Assembly (NCBI GenBank): GCA_947579605.1
Contig: OX388328.1
Location: 11,139,684-11,203,683, forward strand
Direction: 5' to 3'
Length of the DNA stretch: 64,000 nucleotides
From: Athripsodes cinereus
Lineage: Eukaryota; Arthropoda; Insecta; Trichoptera; Leptoceridae
Positions 42,640-54,339 of this stretch are shown here, in pieces (positions within the stretch are counted from its first letter, which is position 1; each line of letters starts with the position of its first letter). The position numbers were made by a program, and so were the translations under genes. The notes under the pieces were generated by a model, which worked only from the letters and a program-made list of their open reading frames with translations, did no database searches and was not told where the DNA came from.

Positions 42640-43065
42640 AAAAAGGATGAAAGTGGCATAAATGCAGTAGAAATGAGGTCGTTGGGAAGGATGTGTGGTA
42701 AAAGTCTGAGAGATCGTGTGCGTAACAGTGATATACGAAAGGAATGAGGAATGAAAGCTGGTGTAATAACAAGGATGAATGTGAATAAGTTAAGATGGTT
42801 TGGGCATGTGGAAAGAATGAAGAGGACAGAATGACCAAGAAGATATATTTGGCTTAGAGGAATGGTGCGCGGAGACGTGGACGTCCGAGGATCAAATAGC
42901 AAGATTACTTAAATCAAATCCTACAGGACAGGAGAGCATGCATGAGGAATTGTATGACAGTGACGGAAGCGAAAGATGTATGCAAGGATAGAAGGAAGTG
43001 GCGCTCGATCCTTTCTGCCTACCACGCGAGGGAAAAGGCGTGATGGTATGTATGTATGTATGTAT
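42640..43065 (+). mobile_element. RTE-like C-terminal fragment with tgta tail
   Basis: Plus-strand pieces KKDESGINAVEMRSLGRMCG, LRWFGHVERM and then EAKDVCKDRRKWRSILSAYH. A frameshift near 42820 and a deletion near 42925 (the GHVLSTLN segment) kill it. The tail is gcgtgatggtatgtatgtat. It is closely related to 33865-34525. Confidence 0.88.
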
Positions 43066-43134
43066 GCCTTTATATAAAATCTAACAAATGTTTGTTGACT
43101 ATTCTAGAATGTTACAGTCAACACAACTCATTAA

Positions 43135-44067
43135 CCTTTTGATTTCCGAGCCCTCCCAATTGGAATCGTGCCCTCAATACCGCGTGATATTTATAATCCA
43201 CTTTTTTAGTTTCAATTTACTTTATTTAATATAAAATTGCATATCATAGTCACATTGGCGGGTTATTTGAGCTCCTTCATCCTTCTACTAGCATCATGTA
43301 AACAAATAAGTCATTAAAATCTCAACGCACTCCCATAACACGGGATATTTGAACCTCAAGTGTCCTCGCCTAGCCTGCGTCATACATAACAAAGATAGTT
43401 TATAGTCTGTTCATGAAAACAACGGTCGATTGATTTTTTTTTCAGTGTACTGCACACAGTTTTTTATTTTATTTTATTTTTTTTACTTTGTTTTATACAC
43501 AGTTATTTTTCAAAACTTCACTGAGAACAAAAATAATCAAAACTGTTCATAAATTTCGTAATCGAAAAAATGTTTACACTCGTGTAGGGACTACTAAGTA
43601 GTATTCAAATTTTGTCAAGGGTCAAAATAAAATATAAAATAAGCAATAACATCAATTGAACATAAATATAGGTTAAATAATTAAATTAAACCAATCCACA
43701 GTAACAAAAGTGACAAAATAAATAATATAAACAATATAACTGATTGAGTATCAAAAATGCCACGCGTATGATACAATTCGCGCGAACGTACTATAATGGT
43801 AATGAACGGCGACTGATTTCCGGCATGTACGCTGTCAGTACTTTTATAAATCGTCATTGTGACGAAATTCGTAGGTACATCTTTACCGACTTCACAGGAA
43901 TGGATAAAGGATGAATGTAGGTATATATCGGTACAGATTTAAATTTAAAAAACCCAACACAGATGTCTCTGGGAGTGTCGAAAAATCAAAAACGATATAT
44001 CACGGGTGTGGATGTCTAAGGTAAGGAAATGTCACACGTGTATGTCACGGCTGTGGATTCGAAAGGG
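43135..44067. mobile_element. piggyBac-like MITE candidate (TTAA-flanked)
   Basis: TTAA flanks both sides (43131-43134 and 44068-44071). Ends read ccttttgatttcc and, as complement, ccctttcgaatcc, matching at 10 of 13 positions. It is 933 bp, AT-rich, with no transposase. The TTAA preference and CC start fit the piggyBac superfamily, but the ends are short and imperfect. Confidence 0.5.
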
Positions 44068-44660
44068 TTAAACTGATCCGATATTAATTATTTATAGCTA
44101 TACTGAACATATATCGGCATGACACCAAGACAGTCTTTTCGCCGAGACATGTTTATTTATATTATTATCAATCATTTATTATTATTATTTCGAATTTTAT
44201 ATATTATTTCATAATCTATTTATATGTTTTAATTTATGTGTTGTTTATTAATGATTAAATTTTTTTGACATATATTTGAAATCTTATGAATTTGACTATT
44301 ATTATCTTGGACTATTATAAATGGATATATTTATTTTAATTTTTGTCTTACTTTGTATATAACATTTTGTCTTTTATTGTCTATATTCATCAAATTTTGT
44401 CCAATCTCTATATAAATTGATCTAATTGTTTTATTGTATTACTATTGATGTTTTGTTCAAATTACTACTGTTTTTGTTTTTATGAAAATGTACCAATTCA
44501 TTTTTTATCATCTTTATTGTTGTTGACTGTCAAATTGTTATTTTTTTAATTTGTTATATGTTTAACGTGTAAAAGGCTCACGCCGCCGTGTACAAGTGAT
44601 AAATAAATAAAATAAATAAATTTCTCTCATCAACGGTTTTTAGCCTTTTACATCAGTTAG

Positions 44661-44890
44661 GTCGTCGGTTCTATGAAACCTCTTATGTGCTCCAAACCAA
44701 TTTTTACAGGGGACGCAAATAAACTGTTTTATTATAATAAACTATTTCATGTAAAATGTCTAAATTTTTACATGAATTTGATAATAATTTAGATTAAATT
44801 TGTTGATCTGAGGACTTTAAAACAGTTTTATTGCGTCCCCTGTAAAATTTGGTATGGAGCACATAAGAGGTTTCATAGAACCAACGACGA
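44661..44890. mobile_element. Foldback element with ~75-bp arms
   Basis: The left arm (ggttctatgaaacctcttat, gtgctccaaaccaatttttacag, gggacgcaaataaactgttt) has its near-exact complement on the right (gcgtcccctgtaaaa, ggagcacataagaggttt). The ~80-base middle is AT-rich. Boundaries gtcgtcgg and ccaacgac. No coding content. Confidence 0.75.
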
Positions 44891-45506
44891 TAGATAAAAA
44901 TAATGTTATGTGAATCAGTGAAAGAAAACTATTTTCACTGAAGATGGACATAGTACGAAAAGTTTATGAAAATATAAACTACTTTAAGCGAAAGACAAGA
45001 GTGTTTTTAATTTTTATAAATTAAAATATAATTATGACGAACTTTCAGTGTTTGCACTTCAAAAACAAATAAATTATAAGATAGGTTACTACAATTTAAC
45101 ACAGTGTTAATACAATTCAACATAAGCTGTCAATTGTGATGTGTTAATACAATTTAACATAAGCTATCAATTGTAGTATAATATATATTATATTATAAAA
45201 GAAAATTTTGAAATCTTTGATATATTGCTCGGTATCATATCTAACCATAAAATAAAGTTACAATACACTGCACCACATCGAATTTTAAAATAAAAATAAA
45301 ACACACTGTCATGTCAAATTATAGAATAAAATTACAGCTCATTCATCATGTCAAATCATAAAATAAAAATCATAAATTATGTTTGAGTTTAGTTGAGTTG
45401 AGCTCTGATTTGGGAAACTATTTTATAAGGTGACATTGTCTTTTCTAAGCCTTATGTGATAGTCTCAGGTGTTAAATTTACAGTAAATGTTATTAAAAAT
45501 ATTTAC

Positions 45507-45719
45507 AGGTGGCTGAGGTGGTTCTCCTTTAGGCCTCTTTGTCTCCCTCATAAACATACAGCGCGCTACAGCGTCGGCGTGCTCTCCACGCACCATAGCG
45601 CTCAGATGCAGTCTGTTCTCCCTGAACGCCTTGAATTCCAGTTTAGGCTGCTCACCAGACTTGGCAACTGGTGAGAAGTTTCCGCCAAATTCAAGATATA
45701 CGGGCTTACCTTCGTGCAC
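45507..45719 (-). CDS. Ank2: Ankyrin exon, middle of UPA domain
   Basis: 213-base exon (71 codons), acceptor ttttttccag, donor gtaaatat, phase 0 on both sides. The peptide starts VHEGKPVYLEFGGNFSPVAK, then SGEQPKLEFKAFRENRLHLS, and ends RETKRPKGEPPQPP. It matches the ankyrin UPA core (V-x-EGKP-x-Y-x-x-x-GN ... F-x-AF-x-ENRL). UPA packs against the ZU5 tandem, whose first ZU5 binds spectrin. Confidence 0.95.
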
Positions 45720-46523
45720 CTGGAAAAAAATAACAATTCAGATAAATGAATTACTGAATTTAAATTTACTTAATAAAAAAGAGTGCAGCGGAAGCATTTT
45801 TATTTGTTTTTTTATTGATTTTAATTTCATTTTATAAATGTACAATAAAAAAATTAATCTATGTTCATAATTCTGTATTTCATTATAATTTATTTATTAA
45901 AACAAACATACACGCACATCAAATACACATAAAACAGAAGGCAAATAACAGAAACAGAATTTGATAAAAAATATGCGCCCCTTTACAGGTATAATTGGTT
46001 TCTTTAAGTTTTTGTAAGATCATCTCCTCAGGATGAGTATGTTCAATGCCTTATGTACGATGTATCATTGTTAATTTAACGAAAGCTTGACACACCCCCG
46101 CTCTTCCCGTACTCAAGAGTCTAGCTCGATCTCAGGGTGAGAGAGAGGGTGGTCAACAAAAATTGGACATAAAAAGTAAAGGTTCCAATATTCACTCTGT
46201 TAGTAGGGCAATAATTGAAAGAGGTTATTTATATTTTCCTATTATATTAATATTACTTTTTTAAAATACTTTACCAAGAAGGAGATTATTGTTTTCGATA
46301 CTTTCTAATTCTTTATTGCATAACTGCCATAAAAAAATATTTTAGTCATTCTTGCAACGTTAGACTTTATTGTGTAAAAATATTTATTGATTTCTAAAAT
46401 ATTAAACAAAGCATCCTTTGGCGGTACGCAAGTATTGTCAACTTTCTTAAAACTACTAAAATTGAATTCTAAAAGACAAAAAAAAATATTTCGAGAGACA
46501 ATGCCTAGCGTGCTATGTCAAGC
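45720..46523 (-). other. Intron sequence, nothing recognised
   Basis: AT-rich intron between the UPA exon and the piggyBac-like element. The only unusual stretch is a GC-richer patch at 46085-46150 (cacacccccgctcttcccgt ... gtgagagagagggtgg) of unknown origin. Confidence 0.4.
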
Positions 46524-46527
46524 TTAA

Positions 46528-48601
46528 CCCGAATTCTCCGGGAATAAGAAATACTTATCCAATAAATGTGATATTACGTATAAACTCTAAGTATATGATA
46601 AGATTTGACACTGTGGTGTTATTTTTTAATTTTGAAAATCCGTTCCTGAAATATGGGGTGTCCTCATATGAGGACACTAGGAGAATCCGTGTAGTTTTCA
46701 TAATATTTTTTTCTATATTATTATTCATATTGTCTTCCACGTTTTACTTATTTTTATATTTTAATCTCGTTTTAGACGTTTTAAGTTAGTAGAAATACTA
46801 GTTCTACTAGAAAACGGTGATAAATATGATTAGACTCCTTGAGATATATACATAGAACCTCCTGAAGTCAGCCAACTTACTGATGAAAATTCATACAAGG
46901 AAGATGGAGTGAATAACAATTGCCTGCCTGAAAACCAATTGTGAGCACCTTCGGAAAGACGGCAGCTTTTGAACCAAGGTGCTGGAGATATTTTTAATAA
47001 CAATACGATATAAGAATCCACATCAAGGCCAAATTTAGAAAGATTGAGTCCACCTCAATAGACTTCCAAGTCTTCAGGGAAAACTTTGTGTCCTGGTATC
47101 TTCCCCAATATAAATAACGAACGTTTTGAAGGTTTAACTCGATTCAGTAAGCAAAAACGATGTAAATAAATTATTACAGAGTATGTAGTAGGGCAATTCT
47201 CTTTTGTCAGATGTATTTTGGTTCAATAAGTGAAGTGGAGGAACATTATCCATTTTTTTTCTCCATTTCTAAATCTCTTTTGAAAGGTTTTTCTTCAAGG
47301 ATCAAAATCGATCAGATAATTCGTATTGGTTTATTTTTTATCATCTGTTTTCTCAAATACTTACTAGAATACTCAACCATTGCTTCATCATGTGAAATAG
47401 ATTGGCTAAAAGTGCACATCTTCATGCATTTTTCATTACATGTGAACAATAAGCGGTCTCAAGTAGTCCAATTTGCTTTTTTTATCATGCTCATTATTTG
47501 ATAAAAAGCGAATAGATCTTTAAATATTTTCATAACTATCTCTTCTCGTTGCTTCATACACTAAGTAATGCACAAACCTTCACCTATACTTTTTTTGGCT
47601 TTTCCTGGAATTACATTGTATTCCGATACGATAAGTACAGCAAGAAATTATCGGCATTTATCCTTATTTAGATTTATGTCTTCCCATATATTAGATATAC
47701 AATACTCTGAACTTGAAATCTCATCAAAAATAGCTCAAATAATTCAAATTCGGTAAAACATTCATAACGCTGGTTTTTTATTTTGGAAGAGATGCTAGGA
47801 TACAAAGTTTTCCCTCTAGATTTGATAATCTATTGAAGTGGACTCAATCTTTCTAACTTTGGCCTTGATATGGTTTCTTATGTCGTATTGTTATCAAAAA
47901 TATCTCCAGCACCTTGGTTCAAAAGCTGCCGTCTTTCCGAAGGTGCTCACAATTCAGGCAGGCAATTGTTATTCACTCCATCTTCCTTGTATGAATTTTC
48001 ATCAGTAAGTTGGCTGACTTCAGGAGGTTCTATGTATATTTCTCAAGGAGTCTAATCATATTCATCACCGTTTTCTAGTAGAACTAGTATTTCTACTAAC
48101 TAAAGACGTCTAAAACGAGATTAATATATAAAAATAAGTAAAACATGGAAGACAATATGAATAATAATATAGGAAAAAATGTTATGAAAACTACACGGAT
48201 TCTCCTAGTGTCCTCATATGAGGACAGTAAAAGTTAAACAAGGTTATATCATCACTGGTTATACATAAATAAACATTATTTGTGCCACTAAATCCGCTAA
48301 TGATATATTAATTGACCTACATATATATTTTATAGATTTAGAAACGTATAAAATAAATATTTTTATACTTTCGGGAAGAGGTCGTCATTTTTGTAAATTT
48401 TCAAAATACGGTAATTTTGAAATGATGCACACATCCACCCACGACTAAAATCAAAGATACAATGATTTGTTTATAAAGAGGAACGTCTTGCTTGTAGGAT
48501 AGTTCATGTTTCGACATGCTCACGCTTATTGTTTAGTTGTTATGGTCAATTTTAATGTACATTGTTTCCGTCCTCATATGAGGACACTAGGAGAATTCGG
48601 G
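46528..48601 (-). mobile_element. Decayed piggyBac-like element with inverted duplicate arms
   Basis: TTAA flanks both ends (46524-46527, 48602-48605). Ends are cccgaattctcc and ggagaattcggg, perfect 12-bp inverted repeats. The motif tcctcatatgagga occurs near 46659, 48211 and 48571. About 400 bp near the left (46655-47070) recur inverted near the right (47815-48230). Both carry a fragment like a piggyBac N-terminus (plus-strand EPPEVSQLTDENSYKEDGVN on the left). The middle, on the minus strand, has remnants of the catalytic part (SHDEAMVEY ... KNKPIRI) and ILCNNLFTSF, broken by many stops. It is dead. Confidence 0.8.
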
Positions 48602-48759
48602 TTAAACAAAACACATATTGAAATGACAGAAATACAGCCTTTTTCCAAATCACGTATGATAGTTGCCTTTTACACTACGCCGGTAATTCACAAACTTAGA
48701 TATCTGTAATTAATGTACAAGAAAGAATAAATAAATAACTGTTTCATCTTATTTCTTAC

Positions 48760-48925
48760 CTCTACATCTTTACTCTTAGCAACCTGGGAGAATCTTTCCA
48801 TTCTCTCTAAAGTCTTATCTTCTCTATCATCTGTCACACAGAATACTCTCAGCTGTGCCTGCAAGTGTTCCGTTCTCTTGGCGTACACAATGAACCGAGC
48901 TATGAACGGAACGTGAATAGCTTCC
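48760..48925 (-). CDS. Ank2: Ankyrin exon, start of UPA domain
   Basis: 166-base exon, acceptor tatttctcag, donor gtaagaaa, entered in phase 2 and left in phase 0. After the junction Arg the peptide reads EAIHVPFIARFIVYAKRTEH, then LQAQLRVFCVTDDREDKTLE and ends in SQVAKSKDVE. It matches the conserved entry of ankyrin UPA (P-x-x-A-x-F-x-V-x-AK ... LR-x-FC-x-TDD-x-x-DKTLE). Confidence 0.95.
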
Positions 48926-49009
48926 CTGAGAAATATTTAAAAAAATCATTAGTTTTTCTAACACCATTACTAATAATAAGTGCATATTAATAATCATACA
49001 TACATACTT

Positions 49010-49480
49010 ACCATCACACCCTTTCGCTTGCAGGATAGGCAAAAAGGATCGAGAACCACTTACATACATCTTTGGCTTCCGTCACTGTCATACAATTCCT
49101 CATGCATGCTGCTCTCCTGTTCAATGTGCTCAACACGTGACCGTCCTGTAGGATTTGATTTAAATGATCTTGCCATTTGTTCCTCGGATGTCCACGTCTC
49201 TGAGCACCATTCCTCTCAGCCAAATATATCTTCTTGGTCATTCTGTCCTCATTCATTCTTTCCACATGCTCAAACCATCTTAACTTATTTACATTCATCC
49301 TTGTAATTACACCAATTTTCATTCCACATTCCTTTCGTATATCACTGTTACGCAAACAATCTCTCAGACTTTTACCACACATCCTTCTCAACGATTTCAT
49401 TTCTACTGCATTTATGCCACTTTCATCCTTCTTTAACCATGTCCACGTCTCACTTGCATACGTTTAGCCCTTCTTTAACC
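49010..49480 (-). mobile_element. RTE-like C-terminal fragment
   Basis: A minus-strand frame of 128 codons, open from MKSLRRMCGKSLRDCL, with LRWFEHVERMNEDRMTKKIY, RRGHPRNKWQDHLNQ and EAKDVCKWFSILFAYPA, preceded by ETWTWLKKDESGINAVE in the same strand. An in-frame deletion of several codons lies near the end (KDRRKWRSIL reduced to KWFSIL). A 50-bp partial tandem duplicate (accatgtcca(t/c)gtctcac) lies at 49435-49510. Confidence 0.88.
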
Positions 49481-49576
49481 ATGTCCATGTCTCACTTGCA
49501 TACATTTAACCCTTTTTTACTCACGTAAAATACATATATTTAGCCTTGGTTAGATAGCCATGTCAAAAACACTTAC

Positions 49577-49736
49577 CTATAAAGTTCCGTAGCCATTTTG
49601 GTAGCTTCGCTAACATTTCTACAATCCATGAGCCAATATCTTGCCGATACAGTGGTTGTAAAGGAGACACAGTCGTTTACAAAGGTTAGTGGAGTACTTT
49701 CAGTAACATCCTCCCAGTGCGCGCGATTAGTTCCAC
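49577..49736 (-). CDS. Ank2: Ankyrin exon, end of second ZU5 domain
   Basis: 160-base exon, acceptor cgtatgtttcag, donor gtaagtgt, entered in phase 1 and left in phase 2. The junction codon is Gly, and the peptide reads [20 protein letters not shown], then [20 protein letters not shown] and [13 protein letters not shown]. It is the highly conserved end of the second ZU5 domain (GGT-x-x-x-WED-x-T ... F-x-x-CVSFTT-x-VSAR-x-WL). The second ZU5 contacts UPA in the ZU5-ZU5-UPA supermodule. Confidence 0.96.
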
Positions 49737-49984
49737 CTGAAACATACGGATGAGCGTGACGCTCAATCACATTGACAATACCATACAAATACAATTTTTT
49801 TTTATACATGAATGGTGTTATACAAAAAAGAGTGTACAAGTATGATTTTTATCAAGGAGAGACAAGTCATTTTTCGATTAGTAACTGATGAGTAAATTAT
49901 TAAAAAAAGAATTCTCTTGAGAACCATGTACGCACAGTGCAATTAAATTGAAAGAAGCGAGAAAGGTTTTCCAACCCTTACAAA

Positions 49985-50300
49985 TTGGTTTTAGAATGAC
50001 TTAAGCGATCACTTTCAGTGTCCCATGGACAATGTTCACCAATTACGCCATTTTTTCACTCCCAGGTTCGATTACCAATCAGGGCAAAATGAAGAATGAC
50101 CTTTTCAAATTGTCCTGGGTCTGGGTGTTACGTGTATATGTGTTTAGTGCATTGTAAATAATATGTGTATTGTCGTGTTAGTACCCATAATACAAGATTC
50201 ATATCTTAGTTTGGGACTAGCTCAGTCTGTGTGAATTGTCTGTGCATGTTATTTTATGTTCTTAATGTCTAATTGAGATGGTTGATTAGTTTTATCTGCT
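49985..50300 (+). mobile_element. tRNA-type SINE or LINE 3' end, ggttcgatt family
   Basis: ctcccaggttcgattaccaa carries a B-box-like element. It is followed by ctgggtctgggtgttacgtg, tagtacccataatacaagat and ttagtttgggactagctcag. Repeats with 'acccataacacaag...agtttgggactag' are common in insect genomes. I recognise the pattern but cannot name the family. Confidence 0.55.
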
Positions 50301-50719
50301 CATTGTGTAAATACAAAAAAATATTACAAAAATATTTAATTTATGGCGCTCAGAAATGTGTGTAAGTCATTGACGTCTTATTTTGTCCAGTATAGAGATA
50401 ATTTGTAATGGGCTAAGTCTGGTTTCTAGGTAGATGCAAGAGAATTATTTTAAGGTTTGAATTTTGACATTAAATCAATTTTTCATAGTTGTGGCTTGAA
50501 ACATTGTCATATAACACCATCCATATAATTTAACAAGTATTTTTATTTTTAAGTGGTATTATCAATATTTAAAATAATAAAAAAAAATATTACCCAATTA
50601 ATTCCTATTGTAAACATAGAGAGGCTCTCAAATTTCTCATAGTTACAAAATTTAATGTAATAAAAATCACATTAAGTATTAGGTAATCATTTATAAACTT
50701 TGTATTAAATTATTTGTCT

Positions 50720-51260
50720 AAAAACAGTGCACAGTGAAAGAAGTATGACTAAATATCACATTTCTAGTTGCTTAATTTTTTGCACATTTTCAAAATATTA
50801 ATTTTTGTAACGAACTATTTCTTTCAGAAATGGTGCACAGTGAAAGTGTTTGAAATTCATATTTCTAATTGCTTTATTTTTTGCGAAAGTGATCCAAATA
50901 TGTCTCTAAATTGAAATAAAAAAAAGTATTTGTTTACTATCCCATTTTTGAAGCAAAATTATGCTTGCGTTGTGAAAGTAAGTTAAGTCTTACTTGCATT
51001 CAATCTTTGGAACTTTTGTTAAAAAGTCCGAATAGTTGCCATTTTATGTGTAAGAAAGCTTGTGAAGTTGAGAGCAGAGTGAATCGACAATTGAAATTGA
51101 ACCTCTAACCTTTTGAATCGAAGTTCAAATATTTTTTTTTTTTGATTATTTATAAAATTATATCTATATTTCTAATGGATACAAATATACCCTTAAAATC
51201 CTCACGCAAAGCAATTGCTTGTATTGTGAAGGTATGTAGAGTAGATCAGCAGCAAGATTC
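50720..51260. repeat. Degenerate ~108-bp tandem repeats
   Basis: gtgcacagtgaaag recurs at about 50727 and 50835, each followed by catattctaattgctt-like text (tttctagttgcttaattttt and tttctaattgctttattttt). Weaker units follow (gttgtgaaagtaagtt near 50970, attgtgaaggtatgta near 51220). Decayed satellite-like DNA. Confidence 0.55.
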
Positions 51261-52708
51261 AAAACACAGACCTGTCATTTGAATGTCCAAAACTTTGCCA
51301 CTGGGTTATCAACCACTTTCATTTCTTTTTTTATAATTTTTTCTACATAATTTGCATTATAAGCAAAGCGATATATTAAAATATATTTTAAAATACATAA
51401 ATTGTACAAATAAATAAATATATATTTATAAATAAAACAGCATTTCATAAAATCCTTTATATATACAATAATAAATGTATTTTATAATTTATTAAGTTAT
51501 ATAAATATTAAAAATAAATATATATTTATTATAATTTTTTTGCAGTGCGTTTTGTCGTAAGCAGATCTCTCGAAGGCAGCTGTAAAAATGTGTAAAAATT
51601 AATGAAACAATTGAATAAATAAATGAACACAAAAATAAATATATTTAAAACAAAATGTATGAAATATGAAGATGTATGATAAAATGACATTAAATTTCGA
51701 AATAAATATTTCCTTAAACTATGCATTTTTTTCACATTTTTTTATAAATATACATACCTAAATACTTGTTATCTATGGATATTAGAGAGCTAAAAATATT
51801 ATATTTCTACTAATATTTTTAAATAAATTAATATTATATTCAAATAATATATTCTAAAAACTACACAATCCACTCATAAATAAATATTTCAGTCTGTTCA
51901 TAAATATGTACATATGTATGTCCTAAATGGACTCCGTAATTAAGAATGATAGAGATAAAATAATGCATTCTGTATGAAGTGTCATCCACTGGGCAGGTTT
52001 TAGGCTAAAAATATTTGAATTATCTTATATATCGACAGAGATATTAATGTTATTAGATTTGTATCCAAATTGAATACATTGTTGAAATAATGACGGAACA
52101 TGAATAGAACTGTCAAATATATTTGAATATGGTGTTGCCAGTTTTAAATAATTATCTAAAATTTTTGTATTTTTTCAAAGAAAGTAATTATGCTATGCAG
52201 AAGTGCTAATTTATTAATTTGATGTTTACTTCTGGAGCCAAGTCGGGTAAATCCAGCAAATCTAGATCTAAACATTTTAGGTAATATATTTAATTTTTGA
52301 ATATGCTATGCGTACACATAAAGAAAATTGTAATAAATTTTGAATGTTCCACAATTTAACACATTTAAAAAAATTCAAATAATATAATTTAATCAAAAAA
52401 TACAACTTACGATATATGACAATAATGACTTTGTCTATGTCAATATTACTCAATAAAGACATTGTTATCATTCTTTAAATTTTTTTTCTTCGTGAAGATG
52501 TAGTTTATACAGAGGGTATTTTTTTCTAGAATAATGAAATAAACGTCTAAAAAAGATACTTTTGCTAATAAATAACAAGTTTATATACCTACATCTACTC
52601 TACGAAATATAGGTAGGTATATAATATATTTAAAAAAACAGAAATATTTATTTTAATAAGTTTATTTGATGTGGATTGAAGATTTCATGGCGATCTTCTA
52701 AAGCTTAT
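51261..52708 (-). other. AT-rich intron sequence
   Basis: Very AT-rich with many taaata and ataaatat runs. No frame with a motif, and no clear terminal repeats. Confidence 0.45.
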
Positions 52709-52932
52709 TGTTGGTTTTCGGATAAGACATGTCTGATTTTATTGTATAGATGTTTCTACGGACACATGCCGGTGTCATCTTTAGATGTAAAATTGTGTTT
52801 TTTACACCTTGAAGATGACATGTTGTTTTTCGGATAAGACATGTCTGATTTTATTGTATAGATGTTTCTACGGACATATGCCGGTGTCATCTTTAGATGT
52901 AAAATTGTGTGTTTTACACCTTGAAGATGACA
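52709..52932. repeat. 112-bp tandem duplication
   Basis: Two adjacent units of 112 bases (52709-52820 and 52821-52932) share cggataagacatgtctgatt, gatgtttctacggacacatg and gatgtaaaattgtgt with only a few differences. Each holds complementary motifs, tgtcatcttta/gatgaca, and could fold locally. Confidence 0.85.
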
Positions 52933-53148
52933 TCAGCATGTGAGTAGAAATGTTGGTACAATAAAACCAGAAATAGCCTACCTGAAAAGCAGCAAACAGT
53001 TAGGGAAATGTTTATTTGTCAGAGTAAAATATGTTGTATCAAATTTTGTGTTTGTATTTTTATATTTACATTTTTTATTATTAGGTATTATATTTTAGTT
53101 GTGAATAAATTTCTATGAAATATAAATAATTTATTGGTTAATATGTAT

Positions 53149-53490
53149 GAAAATTAACATTTAATGTATTTAATAATTTATAAACAATAAAAACACTGTT
53201 ATATTTTCACCATATTTATTCAAACTCTTAACGTTTTCACCCACTTCAATGGGCATTCTCAAGAGTACTGAAACAGTAAAATGTCTCCTACAAAAATTGA
53301 AGGTGGTCACAAAGGGGGGAGAGAGGTGGGTGCAGGGATTGAAGTAGAAGAGTGGGGAGTGGCATTGGTAGGTACAACATTAGGTGAGACGGGGTAAACT
53401 AGTAATGGGCGAAAACGTTAGAGTTTGAATAAATATGGTGAAAATATAAGTGTTTTGATTGTTTATAAATTATTGAATATGAATTTTCAC
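53149..53490. mobile_element. MITE with ~90-bp inverted ends
   Basis: The left end (aataatttataaacaataaa, aacactgttatattttcacc, atatttattcaaactcttaacg) and right end (cgaaaacgttagagtttg, ggtgaaaatataagtgtttt) are near complements. The middle is G-rich on the plus strand (ggggggagagaggtgggtgc). The outline of cgttttc plus gtgttttgatt ends and a G-rich middle resembles the palindrome at 61065-61596. Confidence 0.7.
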
Positions 53491-53934
53491 AGTGTGAACA
53501 CAAACACCCTTCAACAATTGATTTAATGTATTTATTTATTGACAATCATAATTACTGATAAAGAAAAAGTAAGTCCAATTTATTTTATTTGTACATTACC
53601 ACCATCTTTTGTAAAATATTCAAAGCTTTATTATTATTTTTCAAGCTACGCATCACTGCTTATTTTATTATTTTGAAGGAATATTTCTTATGATATTATT
53701 TGCATTGTCCTTTTTTGCTCATTATGAAACTACGAGAGCTTGCCTGCACCTGGGATTGATCTGCGCGCCTCTTGTGCATGAGGTCGAGACTCCAGGCTAC
53801 TGACAAACTCAATTGAATTGTCAGAATCTTGTATTCATAATATTGTGAAGTGATTTTTAGGACTAATGTACAGTAGAGAATAAGGTAAACCTCCGCAACA
53901 AAAAATCTACCAATTATTTTGTCAATGGTTTAAA

Positions 53935-54155
53935 AATTTACTATTACTACTATACCATCACGGCATATCCCACAAGTTGAGTAACCAGCAGAACAACTGC
54001 ATGTAATAAACATGCAAGCAGTCCTCTCTGTGCTGACAATAATAATGAGGAATTCAGGAAGGCTGGCAAGCCTCATTGATGTATTTTTAGCACCTGTCTC
54101 TTACAAGACACTCAAAAACTAACGGAAAAGAGTGGGAGACCAATTCTTTTCGAAC
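53935..54155 (+). repeat. ~250-bp interspersed family copy
   Basis: Plus-orientation copy: actactataccatcacggc, cccacaagttgagtaaccag, catgtaataaacatgcaagc ... gaaaagagtgggagaccaat. A small internal deletion precedes the cacctgtctc segment. Confidence 0.8.
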
Positions 54156-54219
54156 ATTAATATTATGGTATAGATAATAATAATAAACACTTTGTTTTGT
54201 GTTGAAAGGCTTGGTTTGG

Positions 54220-54335
54220 AGTGGCCAGAGGTCGTGGAAGCAGCGGTGGACAGGGATCTCTGGAGGAGGTACCTAGGCGCAATGGGCCCCCGACCCGACA
54301 AGGGGAAGAAGATGTATGTATGTATGTACTTTGTT
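54220..54335 (+). mobile_element. Non-LTR 3' end with tgta tail
   Basis: gtggaagcagcggtggacag, ggatctctggaggaggtacc and acaaggggaagaagatgtat end in a tgtatgtatgta tail. It is the same family as the end at 35540-35618, here uninterrupted. The plus-strand frame ARGRGSSGGQGSLEEVPRRN is low-complexity and not the normal RTE tail frame. In another frame it reads VARGRGSSGG..., so I give no protein. Confidence 0.6.
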
Positions 54336-54339
54336 GTCA

